DNA from: Orthonyx spaldingii
Taxonomy: Eukaryota; Chordata; Aves; Passeriformes; Orthonychidae
DNA: 64,000 nt
Assembly: GCA_013397795.1 (NCBI GenBank)
Contig: VZTJ01004096.1
Span: 1 to 64,000 of the forward strand
Direction of reading: 5' to 3'
Below are positions 49,401 through 61,800 of this stretch, piece by piece; within the stretch, counting starts at the first letter, position 1, and every line of letters starts with the position of its first letter. Below the pieces are notes generated by a model. That model saw nothing but the letters and a program-made list of their open reading frames with translations, did not search any database and was not told where the DNA came from. The position numbers and the translations under genes are program-made.

Positions 49401-51541
49401 TTAAGCAGAAATGTGATTCAGTGAGAGAATATAGGAAAAAACATTAAAAAGCGGGTTTTTTTCCTATTCAGTATAAGAATTCAGTATTTTTCCATATATG
49501 TTGCTTAGCCAGTTTTCAATTTAATAAAAAAAAGTAAATAGTAGAGGCTCATTACATATGTATCTAAAGTGGTGATAGCCTAAAATAGATTAATTATGAA
49601 GAAATATGAGTGGAGAATCATTTTGCATATTTAAATAGTAATTGTATAATAAAACTAGTATATAGTGTATAGCAGTTAAAAATTCATCCAGAAGTCAACA
49701 ATCTCATATTTTAATGCATGTGGTATTTATCTGAGAAATTGTGATCCTGATTCATGTGGTATTTCAAAGTGAAAAAAAAAATAAAACACATCACAGCCAA
49801 AATCTAATACAGTCACGTTTATCATTAACTGAGCATATTTCCATGTTCAAAATTTAACCCCATATTTCTTTCACCACACTGTAAAGATTTCTTTTGAATA
49901 GACTTCATTCTCTTTCAAATTCATGTATTGAATTTCCCACAGTTCCTGCTGCCTACAAATAAGCAACTGTCTTTTTCTGAACACACGCATTATGGCTATT
50001 TAACGCCTAGTGTTTAAATAATTCCCTCAATTCTCAATTTGTAATTAAACCTATGAGGACATAAAAATGAATAAAAAACTCACCATGAATCTGCCAGAGC
50101 TCATTTTTCCTATGAATTAGACATAACTAATGATGGCATAACTAATGCTTGGTGTAGAATAAAGTTTACTATTTTAAAGTCATTATAATTCTTACAACTT
50201 TAATTGAAAACTGTTGGAATGAAGTGGGAAATCTATGCAGAATGATTAATGAAAATAGTGTATTTGTTAGATGTATGTTATGTGTATATTATTTAGCCGC
50301 TTCACACTCATCTCCCTCACAGTATATCATTGCCAGTTTGGGAGATAAGCAGAGGAGTAGTCAATATTAATGGCATTCAATCATATATATCATGCTACAA
50401 TTTTATTTCAAGTCATTAAAAAAGTGTAGAAGATCCAAAAAGTGCTGTTTGATCAGGACCAATTTGGAATTGTGCCATTTTAAGATGATTCATCTGCAAT
50501 GGGTTCTTGTCATAGTACCAATGATTATAAGAATAATTAAGTGTTTTGAGTCCATTACAATGCCAAGAGTAAGGTAGCCTGATACCAGGCAGCAGTAGAA
50601 TGATAGCTGTATTCAGCTTCCATGACCAAGGCTGGAAATAAAAGCATCTCAAGTTATGAACAGAAATCCCTATGTAGCATATTTTTAATTGTATGTATTG
50701 ATTCTGAAAAACAGATTTTGCATGGGGATACATTACCTATTTAGTTTCAATAACACTAATAATAATAACAAAACTGTAACATCAGTCATAGCAAATGTCT
50801 AAAGAATTTTAGCTTAACTGAACATGAGAAGATGGCTCAATATCAGTGAAATCCCTGAGAATTGTACAAAACTAGTGCCCGTATAGTTTCTCTCCTATTT
50901 GGTCAATATTTGCTCTCTACAAAGACAAAAAAAATCATTAGCTTTCTCCAATAATTTGTCAAATAGATTAACTCAATGTCTTTCCCTTGAGCCACAGGCT
51001 TTTTCATTTTGTTTTATGACTTTTCGGGCAAGGTGGGAAGCGTGAGAAAAGTTTGTTGGGCACCTGACCATAAGGCAAGATCAACACACAATACTATCTC
51101 CTTTAACCTGCCTATGAATCTGTAAGCCTGAAGAATCAGTCATTCGCTATGGGTTGCAGGAGTCATGTTCTGAAGGCTTCTTTGCCTGGGACTATAATTT
51201 AAGTGATTGGCAACTCATACTCTATCTGTGTTTCTAATTGAATTCTGTGCTAGTAGTCAGTTAATCAGGTTTGAAAAGACCTAATACACAATGTCCTCCA
51301 GGAGATTTAAAAAGGTGAGTACTTAATTTCCAGGTCTGAAATTACTGCAGGGTAGATGTAGATACTCAAGTATCTCACCAAAGGTAATTGTTATAAGAGT
51401 TCTAGTGATATTTTAAGTAATGAAGGATTATCAATGTCTTAATCATCTACAATGTCTGGAAAAGAGTTTTCTGATTTTTTTTATTGGAATATGTCTATAT
51501 TCACCTATGCAAGACTACACTTGTTTAAATGTTTGATTTAA
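46476..51541. other. Unique AT-rich DNA, no gene seen
   Basis: About 5 kb without recognisable exons or repeats. A minus-strand frame of 128 codons (48487-48873) is rich in Phe, Leu and Ile from a T-rich strand and has no motif; it overlaps an 87-codon plus-strand frame. Short homopolymer runs occur throughout. Confidence 0.7.
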
Positions 51542-51546
51542 CCTGG
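51542..51546 (+). repeat. Target-site duplication, left copy (CCTGG)
   Basis: CCTGG precedes the LTR; TCTGG follows it at 52120-52124. Four of five bases agree, with one C/T transition, consistent with a decayed 5-bp duplication. Confidence 0.7.
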
Positions 51547-52119
51547 TGTATTGGGTCTGGCTGGGATGGAGTTCCTTTTTCCATAGTAGCCCTCAGAGTG
51601 CTGTGTTTTGCATTGGTAGCTGGAAAAGTGTTGATAACACACCAGTGCTTTGGCTACTGCTGAGCAGTGCTGGCACATCATCATCACTATCTCTCCAATA
51701 TTGCCCCCTCACCAGTAGGTTGGAGATGGGCAAAGCCTTGGGAGGGGACACAGCTGGGACAGCTGATCTAAATTGACCAGAGGGATATTCCATACCACAG
51801 GGATGCTGCTCAGCAACAAAAGCTAAGGGAAAGGAGTGGGGAAACATTATGATGTTTGTCTTCCAGAGCAACCGCTCTGTGTTCTGTAGTCCTGCTCCCA
51901 GGAAGTGGCCAAATATCACCTGCTAATGAGAATTAGGGTATAAAATCTTGTGGTTTTCTTTGCTTCCATGTGCAGCCTTTTCTTTTGCCTTTTTAAACTG
52001 CAATTATCCAGACCCACATGTTTTTTTCCATCTTTTCTTCTCCTCTCCCATCTACTGTGGAAGGGAACGAGAGAGAGACTTGGAGGTCAGCTAGCATCAT
52101 CTAAGTTCAATCCACCACA
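51547..52119 (+). mobile_element. ERVL-type solo LTR (573 bp)
   Basis: Starts TGTATTGG and ends CCACCACA, a 6/8 terminal inverted repeat with TG...CA. Landmarks in order are 'gtctggctgggatggagttc', 'gtgttgataacacaccagtg', 'acacagctgggacagctgat', 'gagggatattccataccaca', a TATA box TATAAAA at 51939-51945, and 'tggaagggaacgagagagag' close to the end. It is the same family as the inverted LTR at 41046-41628 and differs from the LTR at 33960. No internal viral genes are present. Short open frames in it (51546-51776, and 51593-51919 on the other strand) are incidental. Confidence 0.92.
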
Positions 52120-52124
52120 TCTGG
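52120..52124 (+). repeat. Target-site duplication, right copy (TCTGG)
   Basis: Matches the left copy at 4 of 5 bases. Confidence 0.7.
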
Positions 52125-53871
52125 TTTTTACACACTAGTCATTTCAACTTTGATTTTATTTTAGGGTTTGTTGTGGGGACGAGTTTTTTTTTCATTTATA
52201 TAGTTAAATTTTTGACAAGTCTGTAACACCAGATAAGGTTGTGATTGGAACAGTGTTTTAGATGCTAGAAGACCTTGGCATCATCACCTTAACAATTTTC
52301 AAAAACTATATCGTTAGTACTTACTATTTTTTTTAATAAATATTTCTAGTTCAATACTGAAAATTGTAGAGGTCCCTCAGTATCACATACCTGATATATC
52401 TGACAATGCCTATTTGTAATTATTCACTTGCTACTTGTGCATTACCACTTTTTCTAGCTATGAAAGCTTTGTACACAATGACCCTTTTGGAAACAGTTTG
52501 AAATGGATGATACCATTTAACTATATTTTGGTTAATGAAATGACTGACTGAGTCAGTGGAAAACATAAATTGTGAAAATGAGCACGTCTACATGAAAGGT
52601 TTTTGTAGCAGTCACAGTATTAGCTGAGATTGAGGTAAATAGAAAGCATGGAATTAATTTCTTTGTGAATTTGTGTTGACTATCTGTGTTATTTCCCCAG
52701 GAAGCTTATCCAGTTATTACTGTAAAACAAAATCCACCAACTTTCCTCTTCCCAGCAAAAAAAATGTGCATGCAGTAAGCTTTAATTAAGTCGCTAAGAT
52801 TTTATGAAACCATTTTTTCTTTCTTTTTAATTCTCCTTATACACTCCACAAAACCCAGCTGAAAATAAGTGTTTATAAAGATGAATCCCCTGTGGAGTGT
52901 GTCAGCTGTCACACTCACAGGCTTCCCTTCCTTTAATGAGACCATAAACTCTTTTCTGCTGCAGAAAGCCTTGCTTACATAAACTGTAATCTATTTGCTG
53001 AATGGGAATTTTGTAAAGGTTGTCGATTCTTCAGACAGACATCAAAGTTTCTTACAGGGGCTTAAAGGGGGATTAGGTATGAACCTTACCTTAGATTTCA
53101 AATTTATTTTTCTTGATAACACAAAAAATTCTTGTTCATTAAAAGAAAAATTCTTTTGCTCTATTGATTTAGGGACAGATCTCAGATGGTATGAAATGCC
53201 CATTGTACAATTCAAAATGTCATAATCTTAAAAATGTTGATAATCCAACTATTTTCTGGGTTGCAGTTGGAATAACACAGAAAGCAAAATTTATCTTTAG
53301 AATATTACCAGTGGCTACTCATTAACTAATCCTGTTTCACGACTTAAACTTACACTGCTTTATGTTTCTCCTTGATTATTATATATATGAATTAAAAAAC
53401 CCAACCAAGGAAAGAAAACCAACCACCATTCCAGTAGTAAGGACCAAGAATGTGGCTTGTCCGGGAATGAAGGCTAAATTTTTTCCAGAACACTTTATAT
53501 GTCATAAAACAGCTTAAGTAATTTTTCAGATTGGATAAAAAGCATGATAAGCAAAGACTTGGTATATCTCTGATGAAGTCTTTCCATTTTAGATGTCTTA
53601 GAAGGCCGTTGGACAAGAGATGAAGTTCAGTTCATCTAACTCTGTCTACAATATCTATGGCTACATCTGACACAGTCATCTAGAATTCTATTATGTTCTG
53701 TGGAGAGCGATAAGTGCTTCTACTGCACAATTCATTTTTCCTTGCAGGCAAAGAAAACAAGTCAACCATTCATCTCAAAATTCCTGTTTGTCTCCATCTC
53801 CTATGAATAGACACTACAGCACAGGTGCTTCTACTATAGATGCTGAAATCTTAATGGATGAATTTTGCATG

Positions 53872-53923
53872 CAGTTGCTTTATATTGCATAGGATTTCAG
53901 TTGTTTTATATTGTATAGGATTT
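53872..53923 (+). repeat. 26-bp tandem duplication
   Basis: Two adjacent 26-bp units beginning 'cagttgctttatattgcata' and 'cagttgttttatattgtata', differing by two C/T transitions. It is a small local duplication, old enough to have diverged slightly. Confidence 0.95.
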
Positions 53924-56323
53924 CACAGTTTATACATTTTAATGGGGAAAATTCAAAATAATGTGTATGCTGAAAATATTTTGAGGGTCTAAGCAAGAAT
54001 GATTCCAAATTAACTTTTAGTGCTCAGTAAAAACACATCTTGGACTCATACAGATGTTTCTCTGAAAAGTACAGAGCAATTCTTAGCTATATGAAAAAAA
54101 AAAAGGCAGAACTGATTAAATCACTACATAAATTCATGACACCATGGTCACTCTTTCCAGTTCTGACAGGTAATATGTATAGATCATGGTAGTATGTATA
54201 GATCATATCAGAACTTAAAAAAAGAATAAAAGCCCACCAACAGCTGACCATGATTTCAGGAATGATCATGAATACTGAAAGTTCCTAACGTGAGATAAGA
54301 CTGAATATATCACTTTGCCTCTCACTGTGAGAAAAACTGAATGCTGAGACTGAAGGTTAGTGAATTACACTAGTATCAGTGATAGCATAAAGAAGGCAAA
54401 TTGGGAATAATCATTGAGCTTGTGTTTGTTTTCTTTTTGCTACTTATTTTATTTTTTATGGCAGAACTACAGCCCACTATGAAATTTCCAGGCAGAAATT
54501 TCTAGAAAATTTCTAGCAGAGTTAGCTTGCTTTCCCACCCTCATCCACATACACTTTGCAGCCATGAATCTTTTTGCTTCAGAATCTCATCTAGACAATC
54601 AATAAGAGAAACATTCGAAAAATTAAAGCATGATGGATACATTGGCTGTTTGAATGATCTGAATGCAAACTTCTCTGCAACTGCTTGTAGAGATTTTCAT
54701 GACACTAAGAAGATGCACTAAACAAGAGCTGCTGTGTAACTTGTGTCTTAGAGTTTTCTTAATGCCTCCACTACTGGCAACTGTCATAAACAGGAGACTA
54801 AAACACGAGGACAGTTTTTCTGATTTAGTATTGTACTTATTTTCTTATGAAAAACAAACAAACAAAAAATTGCAAGTGAACTCTCACTGTGAAGTATAAA
54901 AGTGCATGTCAGTGAAGGACCAATTTCTCTGTTTCAAGAATCTCCATCCAGGTCTTACAGCTACGTGTGTGTTTTATTTCCTGAAAAAAATTGTAAATGT
55001 TCTATGGAATCTATTATTTAGCATCTAGTAAATTCACAATCCATAACATTTTGCAAAATATAACTTCTGTGTTATATTTGTGAAAACTCTTCTTTATTAT
55101 ATAAGAATGAAATTCAAATTTGTCCTAGAGTTACAATTGTGATGTAGCTGGATACTAGCGATGTGCCTATTTTCATAGCGAGGGCATTTAGTTAGTAATC
55201 AATTCCCTGAGCTATCCAAAAACTCCCCAACTGGTTTCTGCCTAGATGAAAAAATGGACTGGCTTAAGAGCTATTTATTGACTTAAATCCTAGCAGACTT
55301 CACAATAAACAGTTTGACAGTTGTTGCATGAGCTTTTCAGGTATATCTTTGGGCAATCCCTGTGTTCCTTCCTTCCTGCTGTGCATGGATCAACTGATAA
55401 TTACTACTGCTTAATGCATTCTTCAATATCTCAGAAAACCTGCAGAAAACCTTGTCATCCAGGAGACTTCCACAGTCGTTTCTGCTGTACAGTTGGCCAA
55501 ATTATATACTGTAATTTTAAATAGTCAGTAGAAACTGGCCCTGAAGATACAGCATTGTCATGTAGGGCAGCTTTTTTTATACGATTAAGACAGAATGTGT
55601 TTTGTATATATCCTAAGACAACAATAAGTCATGCATGCAATCATAACTGGACAGGTTTTGTGGGTTTTGTTTTCAACATCTACTCATCTTCTAACTGTAT
55701 GAAACATATGATGTTGATTTACATTTGAAATACTGTTCTTAGGGGTTTTTTCTGCTATATGTTATTGTTGGCTGGGAAAGTCAATGCAGCATTCCACCTC
55801 CCAGGAAAGCTCTGATGCTCATTTGAATTTTTTTGTGTTCTTTTTGTTCCCGTTATCCAGTTCTATCCTTGCAGTGAAGATTCTTTGTTTCCCCCTCCTG
55901 TTTCCTGTTCTTCTTTTCTTCCCCGTTCCTCTAATCATTGATTCCAACTGAAGATTTTATAATAAGTTATATAGGAAAAAATGAATTGCAGTTGTTGTCT
56001 TCAGGACAAATATTAACCTTCTCCTGGCTTTAAATTACTTTGGGGTCGTTTTCAATTGTACTGCACAAACATACTCAACTGTTTGTTACAGAATAAGACT
56101 TTGATACGTAAAAGACTCCACTTAATTGAGACAGTTCTTCTTTCTCAGATAGTCTATCATGCAGCAAGGTTTTTAAAAATCTATCAACAGAATTTAGGAT
56201 CAGTGTTTTTAGTCAGAAATTGACACATTTTCCCTGCCTGGAATTTCAGTTTGGTTTAGGAAGAAAAAGTCCACTGTTTATTTCAACATCAGAATGGCGT
56301 GTTCTGTTTCCTTTGTGTTAAAA

Positions 56324-56338
56324 TCTCTCTCTCTCTCT
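56324..56338 (+). repeat. Short (TC)n run
   Basis: Seven TC units; minor microsatellite. Confidence 0.9.
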
Positions 56339-58540
56339 GAAAATGTCTTATTCTTCTCAAAGAATGTCAGAACTGTAGTTTCACCCAAATAACACTTTCC
56401 TTACACTTTCAGGTCCATGGACATTTAATTAGAGGTGCTATTGAGGGTTTCATACTTAATCAAAACATATTCCTCTCACTGAAATAATCAACTTCAATCT
56501 CCAGAGAGTAAGAGTATTGATCATCTGCTTAACAGATGAATGGAATAAAAGTAAGTATAAAGTCAGTTGGGTATTTCTGAAAAGGTACCTTTCCATTCAG
56601 TCTCTTTCTCTGAGACGGCAAAACAGAAAGATTGATAAGTAGACAACCTAAGCATCCATCATAAAACCTTGTAGTAATTGACCTAAATATCTTTAATGGA
56701 TATAAATTTGCTTTTTCAGATGATAACCAGAGTCTAGGTTATTTTAAGGCCATAGAGCTTGGAGACAAAGTATATGAAATATACTTTCACTATTTGAAAG
56801 TTGTATCCTTTTACCCCATTTACTTATGATTATGTTCAGCTCTAAGCTCTATTGCTCTATTGTTGCATGAAGTCATATATAAGAACAAGAGTAAAATTAT
56901 ACTGTAGTTTGCTTTCTAATGGAGTGAATATCCAATAAATGCTTAAGGACACTACAGATCAGTAAAACACTCAAGGTTATGCTTAGGTGCTTGGAGACAT
57001 ATGTTAGCTGCATTAGAGTGACTGTACTTAAGAAGAGAACCTTAGACCTAATTTTACTGTTTCTTAGGAGTGAAGAACTCGGTCATTGCAAGTTTATTAT
57101 TATTCATATCATTCTTACTCTTTACATTGCTAAAGAGGAGAGAAGCACAATGTATTGAATACTGCTTGAGGATTAGCTAACCAAAGTTCATGACTTAAGA
57201 TATTTAAATGGTAAGTGCAATGGATTTCTCTCTGTCCTAAGCAAAGATTGTGCCTTCTAATTTTGGCTAAACAAAAATAATTATCTTAGAGAAAACAATA
57301 AGGAAATGAAAAAAAAAGTTTCATTAAGCAAAACCAAAATCAAACCAAACAAAATTAAATCCTTTCCACCTTTTTCTTCCAGCATTTCCAGAAGAACAGA
57401 ATCTGGTATAATGTCCTTTTTATTAATTATCTAAGTCATCCCTTTATATAAATTCTTATAAATTATAATAAAAAACTAAACTAATATCAGTTCACAGTGG
57501 AGGAAGTCAACTGAACCATATTTGACCCCTTCTCTATGGAAACTCATTCATTTACATTACTTCAATATCTCAGCTACCACAGCTTCACGTGGATTTCTTT
57601 CCTCCCCCTAAACCTGTAAAATTTACTGCTTACTCTTAATGTGCTTTCCAAGACAAATATTCCTGTGGCACCCTCACTTATTTCTGTGAATTCCCCACTT
57701 GCAAACAGCAGCGTCCTCAAAGGATGGATGCTGTTCCCCTCTGCAGCAATTTAATAATTCTACACAGACATGAATAACCGTTATGGCCTCTGCTACTCTG
57801 GTTGGGGTTATCCACTGACCTGACTACCACAGGTCAGGTGTGTCCTTATTCAGTAAGTTACCAGCATGAGGTAGTCCCTTGGCAAATAATGATCCAAAAT
57901 ATATATTCTCTGAAATTTATCGTTTCATTAAGGTAAAACTGTTACATGTGTTAATCACTGCACGAGCTGTTTGGTAGTTCATTTTCTTCTCTGTCAAATC
58001 ACATGAGAGCAAGAAGATAAGGATAATATGGGAAGTATATCTTTAGGTAGCATCAAAACTCAGCCTGTCAAGACAGCTGTAACTGTAAATGCATTCAGCC
58101 TTAAAGAAAATTTAGTAGCTGAGTAATAGCAAGTGACTTGAAAACAACATCTAGCAGACAATGCCACATCAGCTACAAAAGTATCCAGTCAAACTGTGGG
58201 GAAGTTATGAAGAAATTTAGGTAGAATTCAGAGCCCAAGAGGCCTAAATTCATTCTTCCACAAAGAGAGGCAGATCAAGCAATAACTTCTGCAGTAGGAC
58301 CTCAGCTCCACCCTGATAGGATTGAAAACACCTTCTGTGTGCCCAGAAACCGTCAGCAAATGTATCAAGAGCCATGCCATTGCCAAGGGTTGGAGAGAAC
58401 TCATTCATTTTGTGCTGCTCATCCAAAACGCAACAGGCAGCACCAGCATTTGACCTACAACATGAACTTGATTCAGGACTGCAGTGATAGCCTAGGTAAT
58501 GAAATGTCCTGAGGTTTATAGCTGGCTCTGAGGTCACTAA

Positions 58541-58612
58541 AAACATTGAAGACCAAGTTGGATGGGGCTCTGAGCTCCCTGGCAGGGGAGTTTTACTAGA
58601 CGTCTAAATATG
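58541..58612 (+). mobile_element. CR1 LINE scrap, end of ORF2
   Basis: A short sense piece from the extreme C-terminus of ORF2: the frame from 58539 reads KTLKTKLDGALSSL, matching the usual LEVFKARLDGALSNL-type ending. It is followed by a collapsed 3' UTR ('tggcaggggagttttactag') without the terminal octamers. Short length lowers confidence. Confidence 0.65.
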
Positions 58613-58745
58613 AGAAAAATTTATCCTGATGATGACTTGAAGAAATGCGCATGAGATGAGTTTGGTTTGGTTTGTTTTTTTTAAGTCTCAGAGAGGAACT
58701 TAGTTCTTAAAATGTATTTATTTTTACATTGAGATTAACATGTAA

Positions 58746-58792
58746 AATAAAAACACTTCTCTCCTTCCAAAAAAAAAAAAACTCCTCCCCCC

Positions 58793-58824
<32 letters not shown>
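58746..58824 (+). repeat. AATAAA followed by poly(A) tracts
   Basis: AATAAA at 58746-58751, then 17 bases, A13 (58769-58781), a C-rich spacer (58782-58793) and A31 (58794-58824). The spacing of signal to tract resembles a polyadenylated RNA end on the plus strand, about 130 bp after the CR1 scrap. CR1 itself ends in octamers and not poly(A), so the tract does not belong to it. Confidence 0.85.
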
Positions 58825-58827
<3 letters not shown>

Positions 58828-61800
58828 AAAGCATCACATAATGTTCATTGTTAATTAATTTGACACAAGTTAGTTACATTATTTATGAAGCTGTTATACA
58901 ATGCAACTGTCAAGGATCAATCTGACCCTGAAAATAAAATGAACTCTCAATAGTTTCAAACCTTCCTCACAAAGCTGTGTTTTTCTGTGTCCACTGAAAA
59001 CTCAGCTTTTCTTGTGCTAATTGGGGGATTGATGGGTTGACAAGACTGTGTTTTTCCTCTGGTTCACCTACATGCTCAGAAGGCTTGGAAAACCTTTTAA
59101 TTTAAATCCAGGGTTTTTTCCCTCAGATTTTTTCTAACAACTCTAATTATTTTTAGGTATTATACTGAAGACTATTATTTCTGAGAACATTTCATCCCTT
59201 TAGTGATATATATGCAACTGTGATCTGCACATTGACGCTGGTTACAGATACACACTATGAAGCATGAAGAATTACTGAAAGGAAATAAAAATGGCTGAGA
59301 CAACTTGTTGGTTCCTTAACTTTTTGGGTTTCTAGAGATGAAGAGTGGTTCTTATGTTACAGAAGAAAATAAAACAAAAAAAAAAAAAATCTAACTTCTG
59401 AGAAAATCCTGTAAAAATAGGAAAATTAACTAAAAATATATATTATTTGCATATTTTGGGAACACCATATAGAATTTTCTAGATAGTATAGAATTTTAGT
59501 GAGAGATTCAGAAAATCTTGAAAAAGAGTTTTCAGAATATATACTATGTGACAGGAATAATTGCTTTGCATATAGTCACAGAATTGATTATAGTGTTCTC
59601 TTAAAACATGACCAGTAGGTATTTCTACAACTTCAAAATATATATCAAAAGGAACTGGAAAAAGTATAGTTTCACCTTCCTTTGGGACTTGGTGAAATAT
59701 GATGTAGGTGGTGAATTAAAATGAAATAAAAATCTGCTAGGATGTCTTCACTTTCATCTAGAGCTTTTAAAGCTCTATTGGAACATTTACTACCTATTGG
59801 ATCTTCTTACTAAATATTCTAGGTGAAGATTCAGAAATACTTTGGTTCCTTATAAACTCTGTGCTGTTGACCATAGCAGGTGTTCTGCAACTATTTTTAG
59901 CTACCTGGAAAGACATAGTTTAAACACATTATAGTACTTTCGTCACAGTCTTCACGTGGACAATATCGTATCAATAATGACAGTGATGCCATACAAAGGA
60001 ATTTTATATGACCAAATGTTGTGATGCCAGTGATGTTTCAGTGAAGGTTTCTCTTGAGCTTCTGGAGTTGAAACACTTGACTGTATGCATTCACTAAAAT
60101 TACCTACACCTCAGCTGACTATGACTAACTGAATATATGACAATGCTGCTTCTTGATGTTTTGGAGAGGGAATGACACTAGAGACAGGGATGAAAAGTCT
60201 ACTTCTACTTTATCCATGCTGTTGTAGCAAAGACTGGTCCTGGTAAGTGAAAGGATACGAACATAGAAAAAGCATACTTGGGGAAAGACTCTAAGAAAAT
60301 TCAGTATGACATGGCAAAAAATGTTTCTGTTGCTATTCTGGTAGAGCTGATACTAATTTTTATATTCTTTTTACTCTGCAGTACTAAATCATAGTTCTGA
60401 TATGGCAGCATATTATGACTCATCAAGACTTTCTCAGCTCTGGAAAGAGAGAGTAATGTCTAAAGGCATCTAGATGTCTAGAAAAAGTAGAATCATTGGT
60501 GTTCCAAAGATGCTGTTCTTTCTTCATTGACTGTAGAAGTACTGTAGATGACTAGTTTAGACTAAATGTACAAATTTATGTAAATTTAGGTAAAGTATTT
60601 TAGATATATTTAAATTTAAAGGCAGTAATGAAGTGTAAGTAAAGTGACAGCTATCTACAGAAGAAGAATGTCTATATGTAACCTATCTCTGTGGTAGCAT
60701 TACATTTTTTTTCTAAGAATATTTTTTTCTGTGCAAAATTAATTTTAGAGTAATAGCATTCTTTAGCTTGAAATACAATAGCCTAAATGAATTCTTTTTC
60801 TTCTATTATTTTGTGGAAAATCTGTTTGTTTGTTGGTTTGAGGCTTTTATCATGTTCATAGCTTAGTAGTGTTTTTGGCTCATCAGTCATGAAGGCTTTT
60901 TCATGTATTTCAAAAGCTAACAGCAAAAGCCTTGCCAAACATTCTCTTAACTATGGTCACTGCTGTTGATATGCCAAGGCACCCAGCCAGTACAAGTCCC
61001 AATTATTTTTCTTCCCCAGGCAATAAACATTTTCACTACGCTCCCTACTCTCTTCCAATTCATTTAGTGAGTCATGCAAACCAATCAAAACTGGAGTGAA
61101 GGAAATGCTCCCCAGTTGCAGGAATTTGTCCAGGCAGTTGATAGCACAGGTAGAGCCTGGACACAGCCAAGTAACACTACTCAAAATCAAGCCCAATTTT
61201 AACTCACTGCCTTCCCCTCATAAGATACAAAAGCTGAGCCTCTTGGCAGTGTAGCTAAAGACTTGGGTATGGGATGGTCAGAGACAGAGAAATAGAAAAT
61301 GAATGAGCAGAGGATGAAGAGGGAAGGAAGGAAGGAAGGAAGGAAGGAAGAAATAGAATGAAATGCAGGTTTTAGCTAAAAAAGCCCTCATCTAATTTCA
61401 TATCAGTATCAGCTGACAGATTTCTCTGTTTAGATGAATAAACAACTGAATCTTGAACTTACTAATGATGATTAGAGGGATCAAGCACTTCTTCTTTGAG
61501 AAAATAGGTATTATTAAACTTTTATTTGACTTTTTTCTTTTTTCCCTCCCTTCATGTCTCCCAATCCTTTCTGCTATCCTTATTCTGCATTGAGGGACAT
61601 CTTACAGAAAGTTGAAGATGTGAGAGCAGACTGTTTGATTGTTTCACCTATTTCTCTGTGGTTTTGGTTCTTGTTGTTTTTTCCAAAATGACTTGTAATT
61701 CAAAATTTCTTTTAATTGACTTAAATAGAATATATTCAGTTCTTTGACCCTTTTCTTTATAAATAAAGCCTATTATGGGAAATAAAATATCTGTATGACT

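Larger units (their letters stand above)
52125..58540. other. Unique AT-rich DNA, no gene recognised
   Basis: About 6.4 kb. Small structures: a 26-bp tandem duplication (53872-53923), a near-repeat of TATGTATAGATCAT (54175 and 54195 areas), a short TC run (56324-56338), and an everted pair of AGGTCA half-sites at 57816-57836. A 98-codon minus-strand frame at 58250-58546 encodes no motif that I recognise. Confidence 0.65.
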
